Source of the DNA: Burkholderiaceae bacterium
GTDB lineage: Bacteria; Pseudomonadota; Gammaproteobacteria; Burkholderiales; Burkholderiaceae_E
Length of the DNA stretch: 64,000 nt
Reading direction: 5' to 3'
Assembly: GCA_016710525.1 (NCBI GenBank)
Contig: JADJVQ010000012.1
Coordinates: forward strand, 85,645 to 149,644
A model generated the notes under the pieces. The model was not told the DNA's origin. It made no database searches and saw nothing but the letters and a program-made list of their open reading frames with translations. Below, piece by piece: positions 1-9,335 of this stretch; within the stretch, counting starts at the first letter, position 1; each line of letters begins with the position of its first letter. The position numbers and the translations under genes are program-made.

Positions 1-1521
1 CTTCACGCTCTGCCAGCCGTCGCTCTCCGGCCCGTTCCTGAACAGCCTGATGTCGGTGAGGGGGAGTTCGCGGTTCAGGTCTATGGCCTGGTGGCTACGG
101 GCGTGGATGGCAGCGATGATCTGGCCTCTGCTCATGTCGGGGTTGAGTGTTTCGATATCCTTCAACCAATTTACGAAGTCCTTGCCGCTTATCGTTGGGG
201 CATGGTTCTGCGGGTGGTTGAGGTCGTGCGGCAAGGGGTTGCGTGACAGGGGAGGCGGATAGGTAACAGGCGCCGGTGGTGATCCAAGCAAGACCGCACC
301 CGCGATCAACCCGAGCTTTCCAGGTCCGCCAGTAGCTGAGGGTGGCCCGACGAAGAACTCGCCGCTGTATTCTTGGCCGTCAGCCTGCACGGTCACGTTC
401 ATCGTGCAGCCCGAGCCCGCAAGATGACGCACTTTCGCGTCGTAGAACGTGTGCCAGTGGTCGTACTCGAAGTACGACGTGGGTGTGCCGCCGCCTGCTC
501 CTGCGAAAACCAAGTAGCCTTCTCCATCGATGCCACGAACTTCGGCGTGAAGACCTCCCCTTCGTGCGCACATCGCGTCCAGGCTTCTGAGCGGCTCTTC
601 AACGGGCGACTCGTACTCCAAGTTCATACGCCAACCGTCAACCGTCGGTCGGTCGGACTGTACGGCGGCTATGGTTACGGGCTGGCCCGAGGTCGATTGA
701 ACACGCGCTCGGACCCGCGCAACGTATTCGTCGCTCGAAGTACCGTCGACGCTCTCGTGTGGCAAATTGGCGAGCGGCTCCAGAATAATCACAGACTTAC
801 GCAGGAGCACCGACACCGGCGCCGGCTCCGGCAACCCCCCGGCGGCGTAGCGCTTGCCACAGGCCGCATAGTGATCGGCAATCATCCTGTCGAACGGGTC
901 GGTTCGGCTGTCCAGCCCGAACGCATTGCCCTGGAGCAGGACGGTTGCGCCTATTTGAAGGGTGTCTTCGGCGGCGGGCTCGCCCAGCCGGAACTTGCAG
1001 CGCAAGATCACACGCTGCTGTTCGCGCTCTTCGGTTCCATCCACGGTATTGCCCGGGATTCCAAATTCCGGCCCGACTCGATCGGATCGATCGAGCGCCT
1101 CGGCCAGGCGCAGCTCGAGCCCGCCTGCAAACGGCAGATCGAACAGATGCACCGCCGGATCGACGTAGACCCGATCGGTGCCATTCGCATCTGCAGTCAC
1201 TGTGCCGGCGGCGGTCGCTTCGCTATCGTCCGAGTCGGTCCCGATCTTGCCTATCCATAGTTCCGTATGCGGATTCGCGCCGATAATCGGAATGCGCTCC
1301 TCCAGCGCACTCAGAGGAACCTCAGCCGTCTCGCCATCGACGCTACTCACACGCACGAGGAGCTTCAAGGCGAGCCTGATCTCACCGTCCCGGTCGTGCC
1401 ATCGGTCGGGCTTGACGACCACGTTGTGCTGGTGCCCGCCCCAATTTCGTCCATTGATCTGGTTGGAACCCGGTAATCGACCAGGGTTGCGCGCCGTTGG
1501 TAGCGGTCGTCGTGGCGTCTT
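1..1521 (-). CDS. Unrecognised protein, partial at both ends
   Basis: A minus-strand frame is open from base 1521 to the left edge, about 507 codons, with no stop. It has no convincing start: the frame is closed by a TGA at 1524-1522 and the first plausible initiator is a GTG at 1422. The N-terminal part contains NQINGRNWGGHQHN, followed by beta-rich sequence, a short hydrophobic stretch (LGLIAGAVLL) and a hydrophilic C-terminal part (KDFVNWLKDIETLNPDMSRG). Codon use is visibly more A/T-rich than in the genes beyond 8.5 kb, which hints at acquired DNA. A second frame starting at 1558 (MPLEQSAHLRQLKDATTT) looks protein-like over its first 35 residues, so a one-base frameshift near 1470-1490 is possible. 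I do not recognise a family. Its closeness to the 4.3-8.2 kb cassette makes a toxin or secretion-accessory role conceivable, but nothing in the sequence proves it. Confidence 0.55.
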
Positions 1522-1561
1522 TCAGTTGCCTGAGGTGGGCCGACTGTTCCAACGGCATTCC

Positions 1562-1572
1562 GGGGGGGGGGG
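1562..1572. other. 11-G homopolymer, likely assembly junction
   Basis: An uninterrupted run of eleven G lies immediately beyond the broken 5' end of the left-edge gene. The stretch 1573-1713 between this run and the Bug receptor gene holds no recognisable gene. Together with the much longer poly-G tract at 57278, this suggests a low-quality or joined position rather than a functional element. Confidence 0.5.
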
Positions 1573-1713
1573 CGCGCGACGGGGCCCGCCAGCGCCGGGC
1601 AAAGCGCCGGATTCGCCCGCCAGGTCACCGGGTTGCGACCGGGATGCAGGAACGTCCGGGCTCGACCGCTTTGCCGATGGTGGCACCGCACGCAGCCCCG
1701 GCCCCCGGACCGC

Positions 1714-2742
1714 TCAGTCAGGCTTGATGTTGCGTTCCCTGACCACCCGCGCCCACTTCTCGAGGTCGGCGCGGATGAAGCGTTCGAAGTCGGCCGCACT
1801 GCCACCCACCGCCAGCGCGCCGATGCCGGCGAACTTCTCCAGCACCTCGGCGCTCTTGAGCGCGGCGTTCACCTCCAGGTTCAGGCGCTCGACGATCTCG
1901 CGCGGGGTGCCGGCCGGGGCCAACAGGCCGAACCAGGCGAAGGAATCCACCGCGGGGAATCCGGCCTGCGCGAAGGTGGGCGCCTCGGGCAGTTGCGTGA
2001 CCCGCTCCTGGGCGACCACCGCCAGCCCGCGCAGGCGACCCGATCGCACATGCGGCAGGGGTGTGCCCAGCGCGTTGAAGCAGGCGCCCACCTGGCCGCC
2101 GATCAGATCGTTGACCGCCGGGGCATCGCCCTTGTACGGCACATGCACCAGCGGCGCACCGCTCGACCAGGCGAGCAGTTCCATCGCCAGATGCGGCCCG
2201 CTGCCATTGCCGGGCGAGCAGATCGTCGCCTGTTTAGGATCCTTGCGAGCCAGCTCCAGGTATTCGGCCACGGTGCGCGCCGGGGAGGCGGCCGGCACCG
2301 AGAACAGCAGCGGCTGGATGACCGTCTGCGCGATGGGGACGAAGTCCTTGAGCGTGTCGTAGGGCAGCTTGCCGTACAGGGCCGGGTTCACCGTGAAGGG
2401 CGCCGCCACCCAGAACAGGGTGTAGCCGTCGGGCGCGGCCTTGGCGACGAATTCGGTGGCGATCCGGGTGTTCGCCCCCGGCTTGTTGTCCACGATCACC
2501 GACTGTCCGAGACGATTCTGCATAAACTGGCTGACGAAGCGCGCGGTGACATCGTTGGTGCCCCCGGGCGCGTAGGGCGAGACGATGCGGATCGGCTTGC
2601 TTGGCCAGGATTGGGCGGACACGGCGGGGGCGATGGCGGTCAGGGCCAGCGAGCCGAGCAGCAGCATCAGACTGCCGGCCAGGCGTCGGCGCCTGAGGGG
2701 CGGTGCTTCACGCAATTCAGTGGGCGTCGGAGTGATTGTCAT
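1714..2742 (-). CDS. Bug/TctC-family tripartite tricarboxylate transporter receptor
   Basis: 342 aa. A twin-arginine-rich start is followed by a hydrophobic signal segment (about residues 22-42) ending at VSAQS, then the family hallmark SWPSKPIRIVSPYAPGG. The body has the typical Bug features: GTNDVTAR, VDNKPGA, PDGYTLFW, VPYKGDAPA and LNALG-type motifs, and normal length for the family (about 320-340 aa). Known members are periplasmic binding proteins that capture small carboxylates or related metabolites, often working with TctA/TctB membrane proteins. No tctAB genes lie nearby, which is usual, because Burkholderiales carry many orphan bug genes. The ligand cannot be read from sequence. Confidence 0.9.
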   Translation of the reverse strand: MTITPTPTELREAPPLRRRRLAGSLMLLLGSLALTAIAPAVSAQSWPSKPIRIVSPYAPGGTNDVTARFVSQFMQNRLGQSVIVDNKPGANTRIATEFVAKAAPDGYTLFWVAAPFTVNPALYGKLPYDTLKDFVPIAQTVIQPLLFSVPAASPARTVAEYLELARKDPKQATICSPGNGSGPHLAMELLAWSSGAPLVHVPYKGDAPAVNDLIGGQVGACFNALGTPLPHVRSGRLRGLAVVAQERVTQLPEAPTFAQAGFPAVDSFAWFGLLAPAGTPREIVERLNLEVNAALKSAEVLEKFAGIGALAVGGSAADFERFIRADLEKWARVVRERNIKPD

Positions 2743-2904
2743 CGTGCCGTCCGGTTGCGGTTGAGGGCAGGTCGAGGATATCAGTCGTTCGAGGCCTTCT
2801 GGGGGCAGGCCGAAGGTGCTGCAGCCGCCGACCTGCCGCAGGTCGTCAAGGACGAGTTCGGCCCGTTCTGCGATGCCGAGACGGCGACCCGGGACGACTC
2901 AGTA

Positions 2905-4083
2905 CTAGCCGACGGTCAGCACATAGTCTTGCCGCTCGATCGGGCGGGCCAGCTGCAGGCTCATGGCCTGCACTCCACCGACACGTTCCATCAGCGCATC
3001 GAACCGTGTCCGCGACTCGCCCGTGAGAGCGCCAAGCAACGCCCTCGCCTTGTCGAAGTGCCACAGGGTCTGGGGAGCGCTATGGCGGCGGATGGTCGCG
3101 CCTCGCAGCGGATACTCGATGATCCCCAGCGTGGGATGCACCCGCCGCTTGCCATCCAGCGAGATGATCCGGCCGCGCGGCCCGTTCGCATCGCAGGCGA
3201 TCCAGTCGTTGTACTTCGCCGCGTTGGCCTGCAACTCCGAGGTCCAGTCGCGAAACAGCATCTGAAGAATCGGTTCGAGCGTTGGTGGCAGTCTGTCGTC
3301 GAGCGGCAGCGCCGGGGCCATGTCGGGAAATTCGCCGTCTTCGATCACGGCCAGATTCATCCGCTCCACCCATCGCGCAACATTGGGTGCACGAGTCGCC
3401 ATGATCCAGGCCGGCACCGGGTCGCGGCCGAGGTGCGCATACAGCGGACCCATCATGCCGAAATCCGCGATGGTCGGCCGGCCGCCCAACAGGTAGGGCA
3501 CGCGCTGAAAGTGGAGGTCGAGCAGTTCCAGCAGTTCGAGGTAGACCGCCTCGATGGCCGGGGAGGTTTCGGGTGACCCGCCCAGGCCCGTCAGCATGCC
3601 GCTGTAGTGCGCAATCAGGCGGGCACCCGACGCGTTGCGCACATCCCGATCCGCGCCGAGACTGGAAACACGCCCGAATTCCGAATCCAGAAAAAGCTTC
3701 TGCTTCGAACGATGAGGCTCGCCCCAGCGGTAGTGCATCGCAGGAAGCATCAGGTGCTCGGTGCCATACGCGTCAAGCAGCCAGGCCACCGTGCGCTGCA
3801 CCGGTGAACTCGGAATCATCGGGTTAGTGGTGATCCGCCGTTCGAGCGCGTCGATGATCTCGGTGGAATCCTGCAGTACTTCGCCCTCGGGCGTCTCGAG
3901 GATCGGGGCAACCGAGAGGCGGACGATCGGTCGCACTCGCTCGAGAAAGTCGGGATGGGCGGAAGTGAACTCGCGATAGCGGATGCCCTTCTTGATCAGG
4001 TAGGAACGCACCTTGCCGCTGAACAGCGACAAGGCCCCACCCCACAACGTGTACACATCGCCCGAAGGTTTCGTGCCGGACAT
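2905..4083 (-). CDS. Glutathione S-transferase-fold protein, long form
   Basis: 392 aa, starting ATG at 4083. The N-terminal 85 residues look like a thioredoxin-fold GST domain: SLFSGKVRSYL near residue 20, then the cis-proline segment VAPILETPEGEVLQDSTEIIDALE, where the residues binding glutathione sit in known GSTs. An all-helical C-terminal GST-like domain with PYLLGGRPTIADFGMMGPLYAHL follows near residues 200-225. A further 130 or so residues extend beyond the usual GST length of about 210, ending in RQDYVLTVG. This places it with the long GST-fold proteins seen in proteobacteria, whose substrates are mostly unknown. The 162-bp gap to the Bug gene and 237-bp gap upstream hold no clear site. 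Confidence 0.8.
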   Translation of the reverse strand: MSGTKPSGDVYTLWGGALSLFSGKVRSYLIKKGIRYREFTSAHPDFLERVRPIVRLSVAPILETPEGEVLQDSTEIIDALERRITTNPMIPSSPVQRTVAWLLDAYGTEHLMLPAMHYRWGEPHRSKQKLFLDSEFGRVSSLGADRDVRNASGARLIAHYSGMLTGLGGSPETSPAIEAVYLELLELLDLHFQRVPYLLGGRPTIADFGMMGPLYAHLGRDPVPAWIMATRAPNVARWVERMNLAVIEDGEFPDMAPALPLDDRLPPTLEPILQMLFRDWTSELQANAAKYNDWIACDANGPRGRIISLDGKRRVHPTLGIIEYPLRGATIRRHSAPQTLWHFDKARALLGALTGESRTRFDALMERVGGVQAMSLQLARPIERQDYVLTVG

Positions 4084-4320
4084 GCTGGCCTCTCAGATTG
4101 CCTTCGGCATTCTTGCATCCAATCGCTCGACCTTGCCGGTGACTGACCCGTAACCGAGTCGCCTGCCTGGCCACGGCGTGTCACAATCAGACGCAAACCC
4201 GCAGACTCTTCAATCCACGGCGACGCGAGCCTGGCCGAACGATACGAGACGCTCGCCAGTCCGGTCGCCAATCACGATGGTGTCGCCTTTGCCGGCGGCA
4301 CGCAGGAGGCGCACACCGGC

Positions 4321-4746
4321 ATGCTGATCATCCGGAATGAACAAATGCACGTGTTCGGGACGAGCATCCAGGAGCAGTTCGTGGACTGCATGGTCGCCCA
4401 CATTGCCACCGAGTTCACGGCAAAACATGCGGTGTGGGGTGACGCAGGCACACGCGAGTTCGTGCGGCGGGTGATCCTTGCGGGCGACCAGAACGGGGTA
4501 CGGAGCATCGGCGCCGTCGCTGTGCTGATCGAGTTGATGGCGCAGTTCGGTGAGCGTTTCGAACTGTCGCCCGACAAGGTCTGGGCGCGCAAGTTGCTGG
4601 CTCACCCGACGCTGCCGGACAGGCCGAAAGTCGAAGCCCTGCGCGATCGCTTGGCCAGTCGAACCGGCGGGCGCAGGATCGTGATGGCCACGCCGCCGGG
4701 CTGTGCAGCTGACGCAGCGCCCGTGTTGAAACCCGTCGAAAGTTGA
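4321..4746 (+). CDS. Small accessory protein of an effector cassette
   Basis: 141 aa. The start MLIIRNEQMHVFG is preceded by an AGGAGG-like sequence around 4304-4310. The protein is predicted mostly helical, with MVAHIATEF, AVLIELMAQFGERFEL and KVWARKLL segments. From general knowledge, short proteins of this shape (MIIR..QM..F at the N-terminus, then an LM..FG..F helix) recur beside PAAR/VgrG-type effector genes and have no established function; a chaperone or adaptor role is often presumed. The stop is 7 bp before the next start, so the two genes are almost certainly co-transcribed. Base composition is less G/C-rich than the chromosome around it. Confidence 0.65.
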   Translation: MLIIRNEQMHVFGTSIQEQFVDCMVAHIATEFTAKHAVWGDAGTREFVRRVILAGDQNGVRSIGAVAVLIELMAQFGERFELSPDKVWARKLLAHPTLPDRPKVEALRDRLASRTGGRRIVMATPPGCAADAAPVLKPVES

Positions 4747-4753
4747 TCCGTCA

Positions 4754-7270
4754 ATGCCTCTTTGCATTCAATGCGGCAAACCCATGCATTGTGTCTGCAC
4801 GCCGGCCCAAAACGTGGGCTCGCCGGTGTTGCCGTGCGGCTTGAAACACGGCGCTTTGTGGGTGCGCGTGACCGACGACGAGGGCACGGACCTGAACGGC
4901 GCATCGGTCACCGCGGCCGGTGCCACCAAGCTGACCGTCGCCGGCATGGCGACCTTCGATCCGCTTGAAGCCAAGGACTACGAGGTCGTCTTCAAGAACC
5001 TGAGCGCCACCGATGGGCCTCTGCACGGTGTGCCCGCGTCGCTCACGCAGGTGGCCAACGTGACGGTCGGGCAGATCACCTTCGTGGCTTTCGAAGTTCC
5101 CAGGCTGCCCCTGCTCAAGGTCAAGGTGTCGAGGAAGATCGTGCATGCAGCCAAGCGGCAGGTCGCCGCCAAGGCCGGCGATTGTCTGTGTGGTGTGGCG
5201 GCAGAGGCCGGTTTCCTGTCCTGTCAGATGTTGCGCGACCTGCCGGAAAACGCGCCGTTGCTCAAGTCCGAACTGAAGGACGGCGACAGCGTGACGCTGC
5301 CGCCAGATCCCGAGAAGCTGTTCGAGAACGTCACCGTGACGGTTCAGGGGCCCTCGACGCCGGCGGACATCAAGACGTCGGCCGAAGGCATTGCCGATTT
5401 CGGGCGGGTAAAAGCCGGCGCCTACACCATCAAGATCGTGCTTTCCGAGGAAGACTTGAAACACTACAAGGCGCCGGCGGACCAGACGGTCACCTTGGCA
5501 GCGGGCGACGACCACACCGAACCCTTCGAGCTCGAACCGCTGGCCATCGAGCCGATGAACGTCCGCTTCGTGCACGGCAGCGCCGCCCAGCCCGTGCGGA
5601 CCGACGGCACGGTAAACCTGCTCAACATCTCGAACTTCGTCACCGACAAAGGTGGCGCTACCGGCTTGTCCGCCTTCCCGACGGGCTATGGCTACGATGC
5701 CAGCGCGGATGCGGACCCCGATGCGTTCAAGGTCGAGGTCTGGGACCCCCTGGCGGGCGGCACCGTCGCCGTCAGGCTCGCGGCGCTGAAGCCCGCCTAT
5801 GCCGACGCAGGCAACGGCAAGTTCACGCCGACCTCGTACACCCCACTGGCCAACGAAGGCCGCGCCATTGACGTGGTGGCGAACGTATCCGCCGATCGGG
5901 CGGATACCTTCCAGTCCAAGTACCTGCGCCTGGTGGTCGACGAGGCCGACCGTGACACCGCCGGCCTGCCCGGGCAACTGCTGTTCGTCAGCGACTTTGC
6001 CGATGGTCTGGGCACCGGGGGCGCCGGCGACAACGATACCGTCGAGATCCTCGACCAGAAGGTGCGCGCCAGCTACCAGGTCTCCCGCTGCACCGCCGCG
6101 AGCGACAAATGCCAGGTCAGCACCGAGTCCGAGATCGGCGGTGGCGAGCGCCTGCGGGTGCGCCTCAAGTTCAGCGCCTTCCGCAACGACCCGGGCGTGG
6201 ACACGACGCCCAATGGAGTTGCCGGGGCGACCGTCAAGCAGCACCTGCGCCGCCGCACTTACAAGTGGTACCGCCGCGTGTTCGCCCAGGCCAACATCGC
6301 GCCGAAACTCGAGAGCGTCGAGCTGGTCGATCCGCCGGCCGAGAACATGTTGTGCCTCTCACACTCGCACGGCCGGGCCATCACCGAACTGGACACCAGC
6401 AGCGTATTCAGTTCCTTCCTGGCGTCGGTGCGCAGCACGTTCACGGGTTCGGCGAGCACCACCAAGCTCACGTTCCGCATCAAGACCGCCACCAAAGACG
6501 TCTCGGTCTCGGTCGGCTTCAACGGCGGCGAAACGCCCGAGCAGGCGGGCGCGGCCATCGTGGCCCAGCTGCCGCCCGGCTTCGCCGGCAAGGCGCTCCT
6601 CTGCCCGCTGGCGACCAACGCCACCAACCCGTCCTGCGACGTGTTGATCGATGCCGCCGATGGCGAACGGGTGACGCTGCTCGATGTCGCCTTCACCCCT
6701 GGCGCCGGGATGACCGTGGCCGTGCCCCGGGTCGACCTGATGGGAGTGCTGTCGGGTGATTCCGACTACGACGCCTCTGCCTGCTTTCTGACCGTCGACT
6801 TCAAGCGCATCCTGCGTGCCACTCCGGTCACCGATGACGCCATGTACTGCGTGGTCGTCGGCCAGTTCAGCACGCCAAGCCTGCGGGGCCAGGCGTTTCT
6901 GCCGTGCGGCGGATCCGACGCCAAGTACCGCCCGCAGGTGCCGTTCAGGTCGGTCACCATCATGGCCTACACCTCGGCCAGCGGGCCGGTGCTCGACGGT
7001 GGCGACAATCTGCCGTTCACCTCGCCGCACGAGTCCTGTCACACCCTTTGTGACCTCATTCACACCGAACCCCAGACCGATCACAACCGCACGGAGCTGA
7101 TGGGCACCGGCACGTCGAGGGCAAACACCCTGGGTGCGACGAAACGCCTGTCGGATGGCCCATACGAGGTGCGCATGCAGAAGAACGGGAGCACCACGAT
7201 GTCCATCGTGAGCGTCAAACTGGCCGAGACCATGCGCAACGGTGGCCCCGAGAAGATGGAGGCGTGGTAA
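4754..7270 (+). CDS. Putative zinc-metallopeptidase effector with Ig-like repeats
   Basis: 838 aa. The N-terminus is Cys-rich (CIQC, then CVC, then VGSPVLPCG within residues 4-30), possibly a metal-bound tip resembling PAAR-like adaptors. Two prealbumin/Cna-B-like beta segments follow, about residues 34-105 (VRVTDDEGTDLNGASV) and 190-260 (VTVTVQGPSTPADIKT). The middle is unassigned. Near the C-terminus residues 759-770 read HESCHTLCDLIH, a HExxH zincin signature with a further His at +11, followed by TELM at 780-783, which could be the Met-turn of a metzincin-like fold. No signal peptide is visible, as expected for contractile-injection cargo. It sits between a small accessory gene and a candidate immunity gene. 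Function as a peptidase toxin is inferred from the motif and context only. Confidence 0.6.
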   Translation: MPLCIQCGKPMHCVCTPAQNVGSPVLPCGLKHGALWVRVTDDEGTDLNGASVTAAGATKLTVAGMATFDPLEAKDYEVVFKNLSATDGPLHGVPASLTQVANVTVGQITFVAFEVPRLPLLKVKVSRKIVHAAKRQVAAKAGDCLCGVAAEAGFLSCQMLRDLPENAPLLKSELKDGDSVTLPPDPEKLFENVTVTVQGPSTPADIKTSAEGIADFGRVKAGAYTIKIVLSEEDLKHYKAPADQTVTLAAGDDHTEPFELEPLAIEPMNVRFVHGSAAQPVRTDGTVNLLNISNFVTDKGGATGLSAFPTGYGYDASADADPDAFKVEVWDPLAGGTVAVRLAALKPAYADAGNGKFTPTSYTPLANEGRAIDVVANVSADRADTFQSKYLRLVVDEADRDTAGLPGQLLFVSDFADGLGTGGAGDNDTVEILDQKVRASYQVSRCTAASDKCQVSTESEIGGGERLRVRLKFSAFRNDPGVDTTPNGVAGATVKQHLRRRTYKWYRRVFAQANIAPKLESVELVDPPAENMLCLSHSHGRAITELDTSSVFSSFLASVRSTFTGSASTTKLTFRIKTATKDVSVSVGFNGGETPEQAGAAIVAQLPPGFAGKALLCPLATNATNPSCDVLIDAADGERVTLLDVAFTPGAGMTVAVPRVDLMGVLSGDSDYDASACFLTVDFKRILRATPVTDDAMYCVVVGQFSTPSLRGQAFLPCGGSDAKYRPQVPFRSVTIMAYTSASGPVLDGGDNLPFTSPHESCHTLCDLIHTEPQTDHNRTELMGTGTSRANTLGATKRLSDGPYEVRMQKNGSTTMSIVSVKLAETMRNGGPEKMEAW

Positions 7271-7273
7271 GCG

Positions 7274-8188
7274 ATGCCGACCTTCCCACTCCCGATCACC
7301 CGGGTCCGCCACACCGGCCGGGCGGCCGATCTGCTGCTGGAAGCCTTCATGGACGGGGGGCGGCTCGCCGGCCGGCGCCCGCCCCGTGGCATCGGGCCGC
7401 AACAGGCGTCCCAGTGGATCGTCAAAAACGTTCTGCCGGACTGCCCGCCGGTGATGGTGATGCACGCCACCGACACCGCCCGGTACTACGAGCTGGGCGA
7501 CATCGTCGAGCACTTCAAGCCGTTTTTGAACCGCAGGGAAGCGGACGCGCGGGACTACGGCCGGTCCATGCAGGTGTTGCAGCTGATGGGCGATGTCGGC
7601 TCGCCCGAGCAGGCGGCGTTCGCTGCCAGCTACTTCAAGGACGTGCTGCTGCCGAACGTCGTCACCATGGACAACTTCGCGCTGGTGCTGGACACGGCCG
7701 AAGCGCTTGCGCTTGCGGTCGACATGCCGGCGGTGGAGCGACGCCTCCAGGCGGCCATCGGCAGTGCCAGCGGGATGTCGGCGCGAAAGTACGGAGACTA
7801 CCGAAACAACGACTACCCCAACGCGGTGCTCGTGGTCGAGGGCAAGCGCCACCTGGCCAAGGCCGACCCCGTCCAGCGTCTGCCTGATCTGGTGAGCGTC
7901 TACCTGGGCGGCACGGCCGTGTCCGGGCCGTCGATGGAGGTGTGGACCGGTCGCCTGATCCGTGCCCATGCCAACAAGCCCGAGTCCCACGCCGCCGTCA
8001 TCAAGACCTTCTCGAAGGCGATCGACGACGCCGTCGCGGGCAAGGCGTCCAAGTCCGTCAAGGACTTCGTCATACACCGAGCCGCCCAGGCGATCATCTA
8101 CCTCCAAGGCCAGCTCACGCCCGCCCAGGAGGCAAGCTACCGGGCGGCCGATTCGAGCCAGCAGAACTTCTTGTGGGACGAATACTGA
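7274..8188 (+). CDS. Candidate immunity protein for the zincin effector
   Basis: 304 aa, starting ATG 3 bp after the effector stop, with GGAGG at 7258-7262 inside the end of the effector gene. The protein is soluble, with no signal peptide or membrane segment, and appears almost entirely helical in a repeat-like pattern (for example DIVEHFKPFLNRREADARDYGRSM and the C-terminal QAIIYLQGQLTPAQEASY region). I do not recognise a family. Immunity proteins typically follow their effector in exactly this tight arrangement, so that role is an inference from position. If the effector acts in the periplasm, a leaderless immunity protein would be unexpected; the absence of a leader therefore points to a cytoplasmic target, or to another role such as a chaperone. 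Confidence 0.5.
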   Translation: MPTFPLPITRVRHTGRAADLLLEAFMDGGRLAGRRPPRGIGPQQASQWIVKNVLPDCPPVMVMHATDTARYYELGDIVEHFKPFLNRREADARDYGRSMQVLQLMGDVGSPEQAAFAASYFKDVLLPNVVTMDNFALVLDTAEALALAVDMPAVERRLQAAIGSASGMSARKYGDYRNNDYPNAVLVVEGKRHLAKADPVQRLPDLVSVYLGGTAVSGPSMEVWTGRLIRAHANKPESHAAVIKTFSKAIDDAVAGKASKSVKDFVIHRAAQAIIYLQGQLTPAQEASYRAADSSQQNFLWDEY

Positions 8189-8561
8189 GACGGCGATCAG
8201 ATCAGGTCGGCTGACGAGGTCGGCTTGACCTGCCTGGGGATCTTCGAACCACGCGTTACTTGAGGACGGTGGCCAGAAGCGTCCAGTCCAGGCCAACGCT
8301 CGCGCCAGATAGAACGCATGAAAGGGCGGGCGGCACACGAGCGGATCGACCGTGGCCGCGTGGTGAACGCGCGTGAAATTGTCGTTGACCGCATCGAGGG
8401 GCGGCAGGCGCTTCCCGGTGGCCTCAGGAGGCCAGCGCTTGCCGACGACGGTGGGGCCCTGATCGAGGGATATCTTTTCGGCAAGGCCTTCCATCGATCT
8501 CGATGTGACCCACTGTGCAGCGGCATAATCCCCTCACTCCAAACCCACCCGAGGCACCCCC
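8189..8561. other. Intergenic region with possible gene remnant
   Basis: 373 bp without a convincing gene. On the minus strand, 8494 down to about 8200 reads protein-like for some 95 codons, starting MEGLAEKISLDQG and including LDAVNDNFTRVHHAATVDPL and FYLARALAWTGRFWPP. It then runs into the antisense of the upstream gene. It may be a decayed 3' fragment of an oxidoreductase-type gene or a chance frame. No promoter or terminator stands out. Confidence 0.25.
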
Positions 8562-9335
8562 ATGGACCTGAAACTCAGAGGCAAGCGCGTACTCGTCACC
8601 GGCGGCTCCAAGGGCATCGGCAAAGCCTGCGCGCTGCTGTTCGCGCAGGAAGGAAGCGAAGTGATGATCGCCTCGCGCGATGCCGTGGCGCTGCAGGCCG
8701 CCAGCGAGGAGATCAAGGCCGGCTGCGGCGCCACCGTGCGCTTCAAGGCCGCCGACCTCACGCAGCGCGGCGCGGCCGAGTCACTGGCCGAGTGGGTAGG
8801 CCCGCTCGACGTGCTCGTCAACAACGCCGGCGCGATTCCGGGCGGCGACCTGCTGAGCATCGACGAGGACACCTGGCGCAACGCCTGGGACCTCAAGGTG
8901 TTCGGCTACATCAACCTTTCGCGCGCGGTCTACCGCGACATGAAGTCGCGGCGCAGCGGCGTCATCGTCAATGTGCTGGGCGTGGCTGGCGAAAAGCTCA
9001 CGGCCTCGTACATCGCGGGCTCGACCGCCAACGCCGGCCTCATGGCCTTTACGCGTGCGCTCGGCGGCGCGTCGCACAAGGACGGCATCCGCGTGGTTGG
9101 CGTGAGCCCGGGCCCGGTGGCCACCGACCGGCTGATCAAGCTGTTCAAGCAGCGCGCGCTTGCGCAGTTCGGCGACGAGAACCGCCACGACGAATTCTTC
9201 AAGGGCATGGCGTTCGACCGGCCGGCGACACCAGAAGAAATCGCGAGCACGGTGGCCTTCATGGCGTCCGAGCGGTCATCGTATACGACGGGCGTGTTCG
9301 TGACAGTGGACGGGGGGATGGCGTCGGCGGGGTGA
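8562..9335 (+). CDS. SDR-fold protein lacking the usual catalytic residues
   Basis: 257 aa. It has a classical short-chain dehydrogenase Rossmann start with the cofactor loop TGGSKGIG (residues about 14-21), NNAG near residue 87, the SPGP loop after the active site and a C-terminal TVDGG. The catalytic Tyr is present in SYIAGSTANAG, but the Lys of YxxxK is replaced by Ser, and the catalytic Ser position reads VLGVAGE. It may therefore bind NAD(P) without standard oxidoreductase chemistry, or use altered catalysis. It stands alone between a gap and the dienelactone hydrolase gene, and its substrate is unknown. Confidence 0.85.
   Translation: MDLKLRGKRVLVTGGSKGIGKACALLFAQEGSEVMIASRDAVALQAASEEIKAGCGATVRFKAADLTQRGAAESLAEWVGPLDVLVNNAGAIPGGDLLSIDEDTWRNAWDLKVFGYINLSRAVYRDMKSRRSGVIVNVLGVAGEKLTASYIAGSTANAGLMAFTRALGGASHKDGIRVVGVSPGPVATDRLIKLFKQRALAQFGDENRHDEFFKGMAFDRPATPEEIASTVAFMASERSSYTTGVFVTVDGGMASAG

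Noticed and set aside
373..1260. Long plus-strand reading frame of 295 codons at the left edge
   Set aside because: It lies antisense to the minus-strand frame 1-1521, has an Arg/His-rich composition without recognisable motifs, and its codon use is what antisense of a high-GC gene produces.
1633..3576. 647-codon plus-strand frame
   Set aside because: Antisense of the Bug receptor and GST-fold genes, both of which have clear family motifs.
6359..8494. 711-codon minus-strand frame opposite the effector and immunity-like genes
   Set aside because: Its sequence is His/Arg/Gln-rich and featureless over the region opposite two good plus-strand genes; only the first 95 codons in the gap look protein-like and are noted separately.
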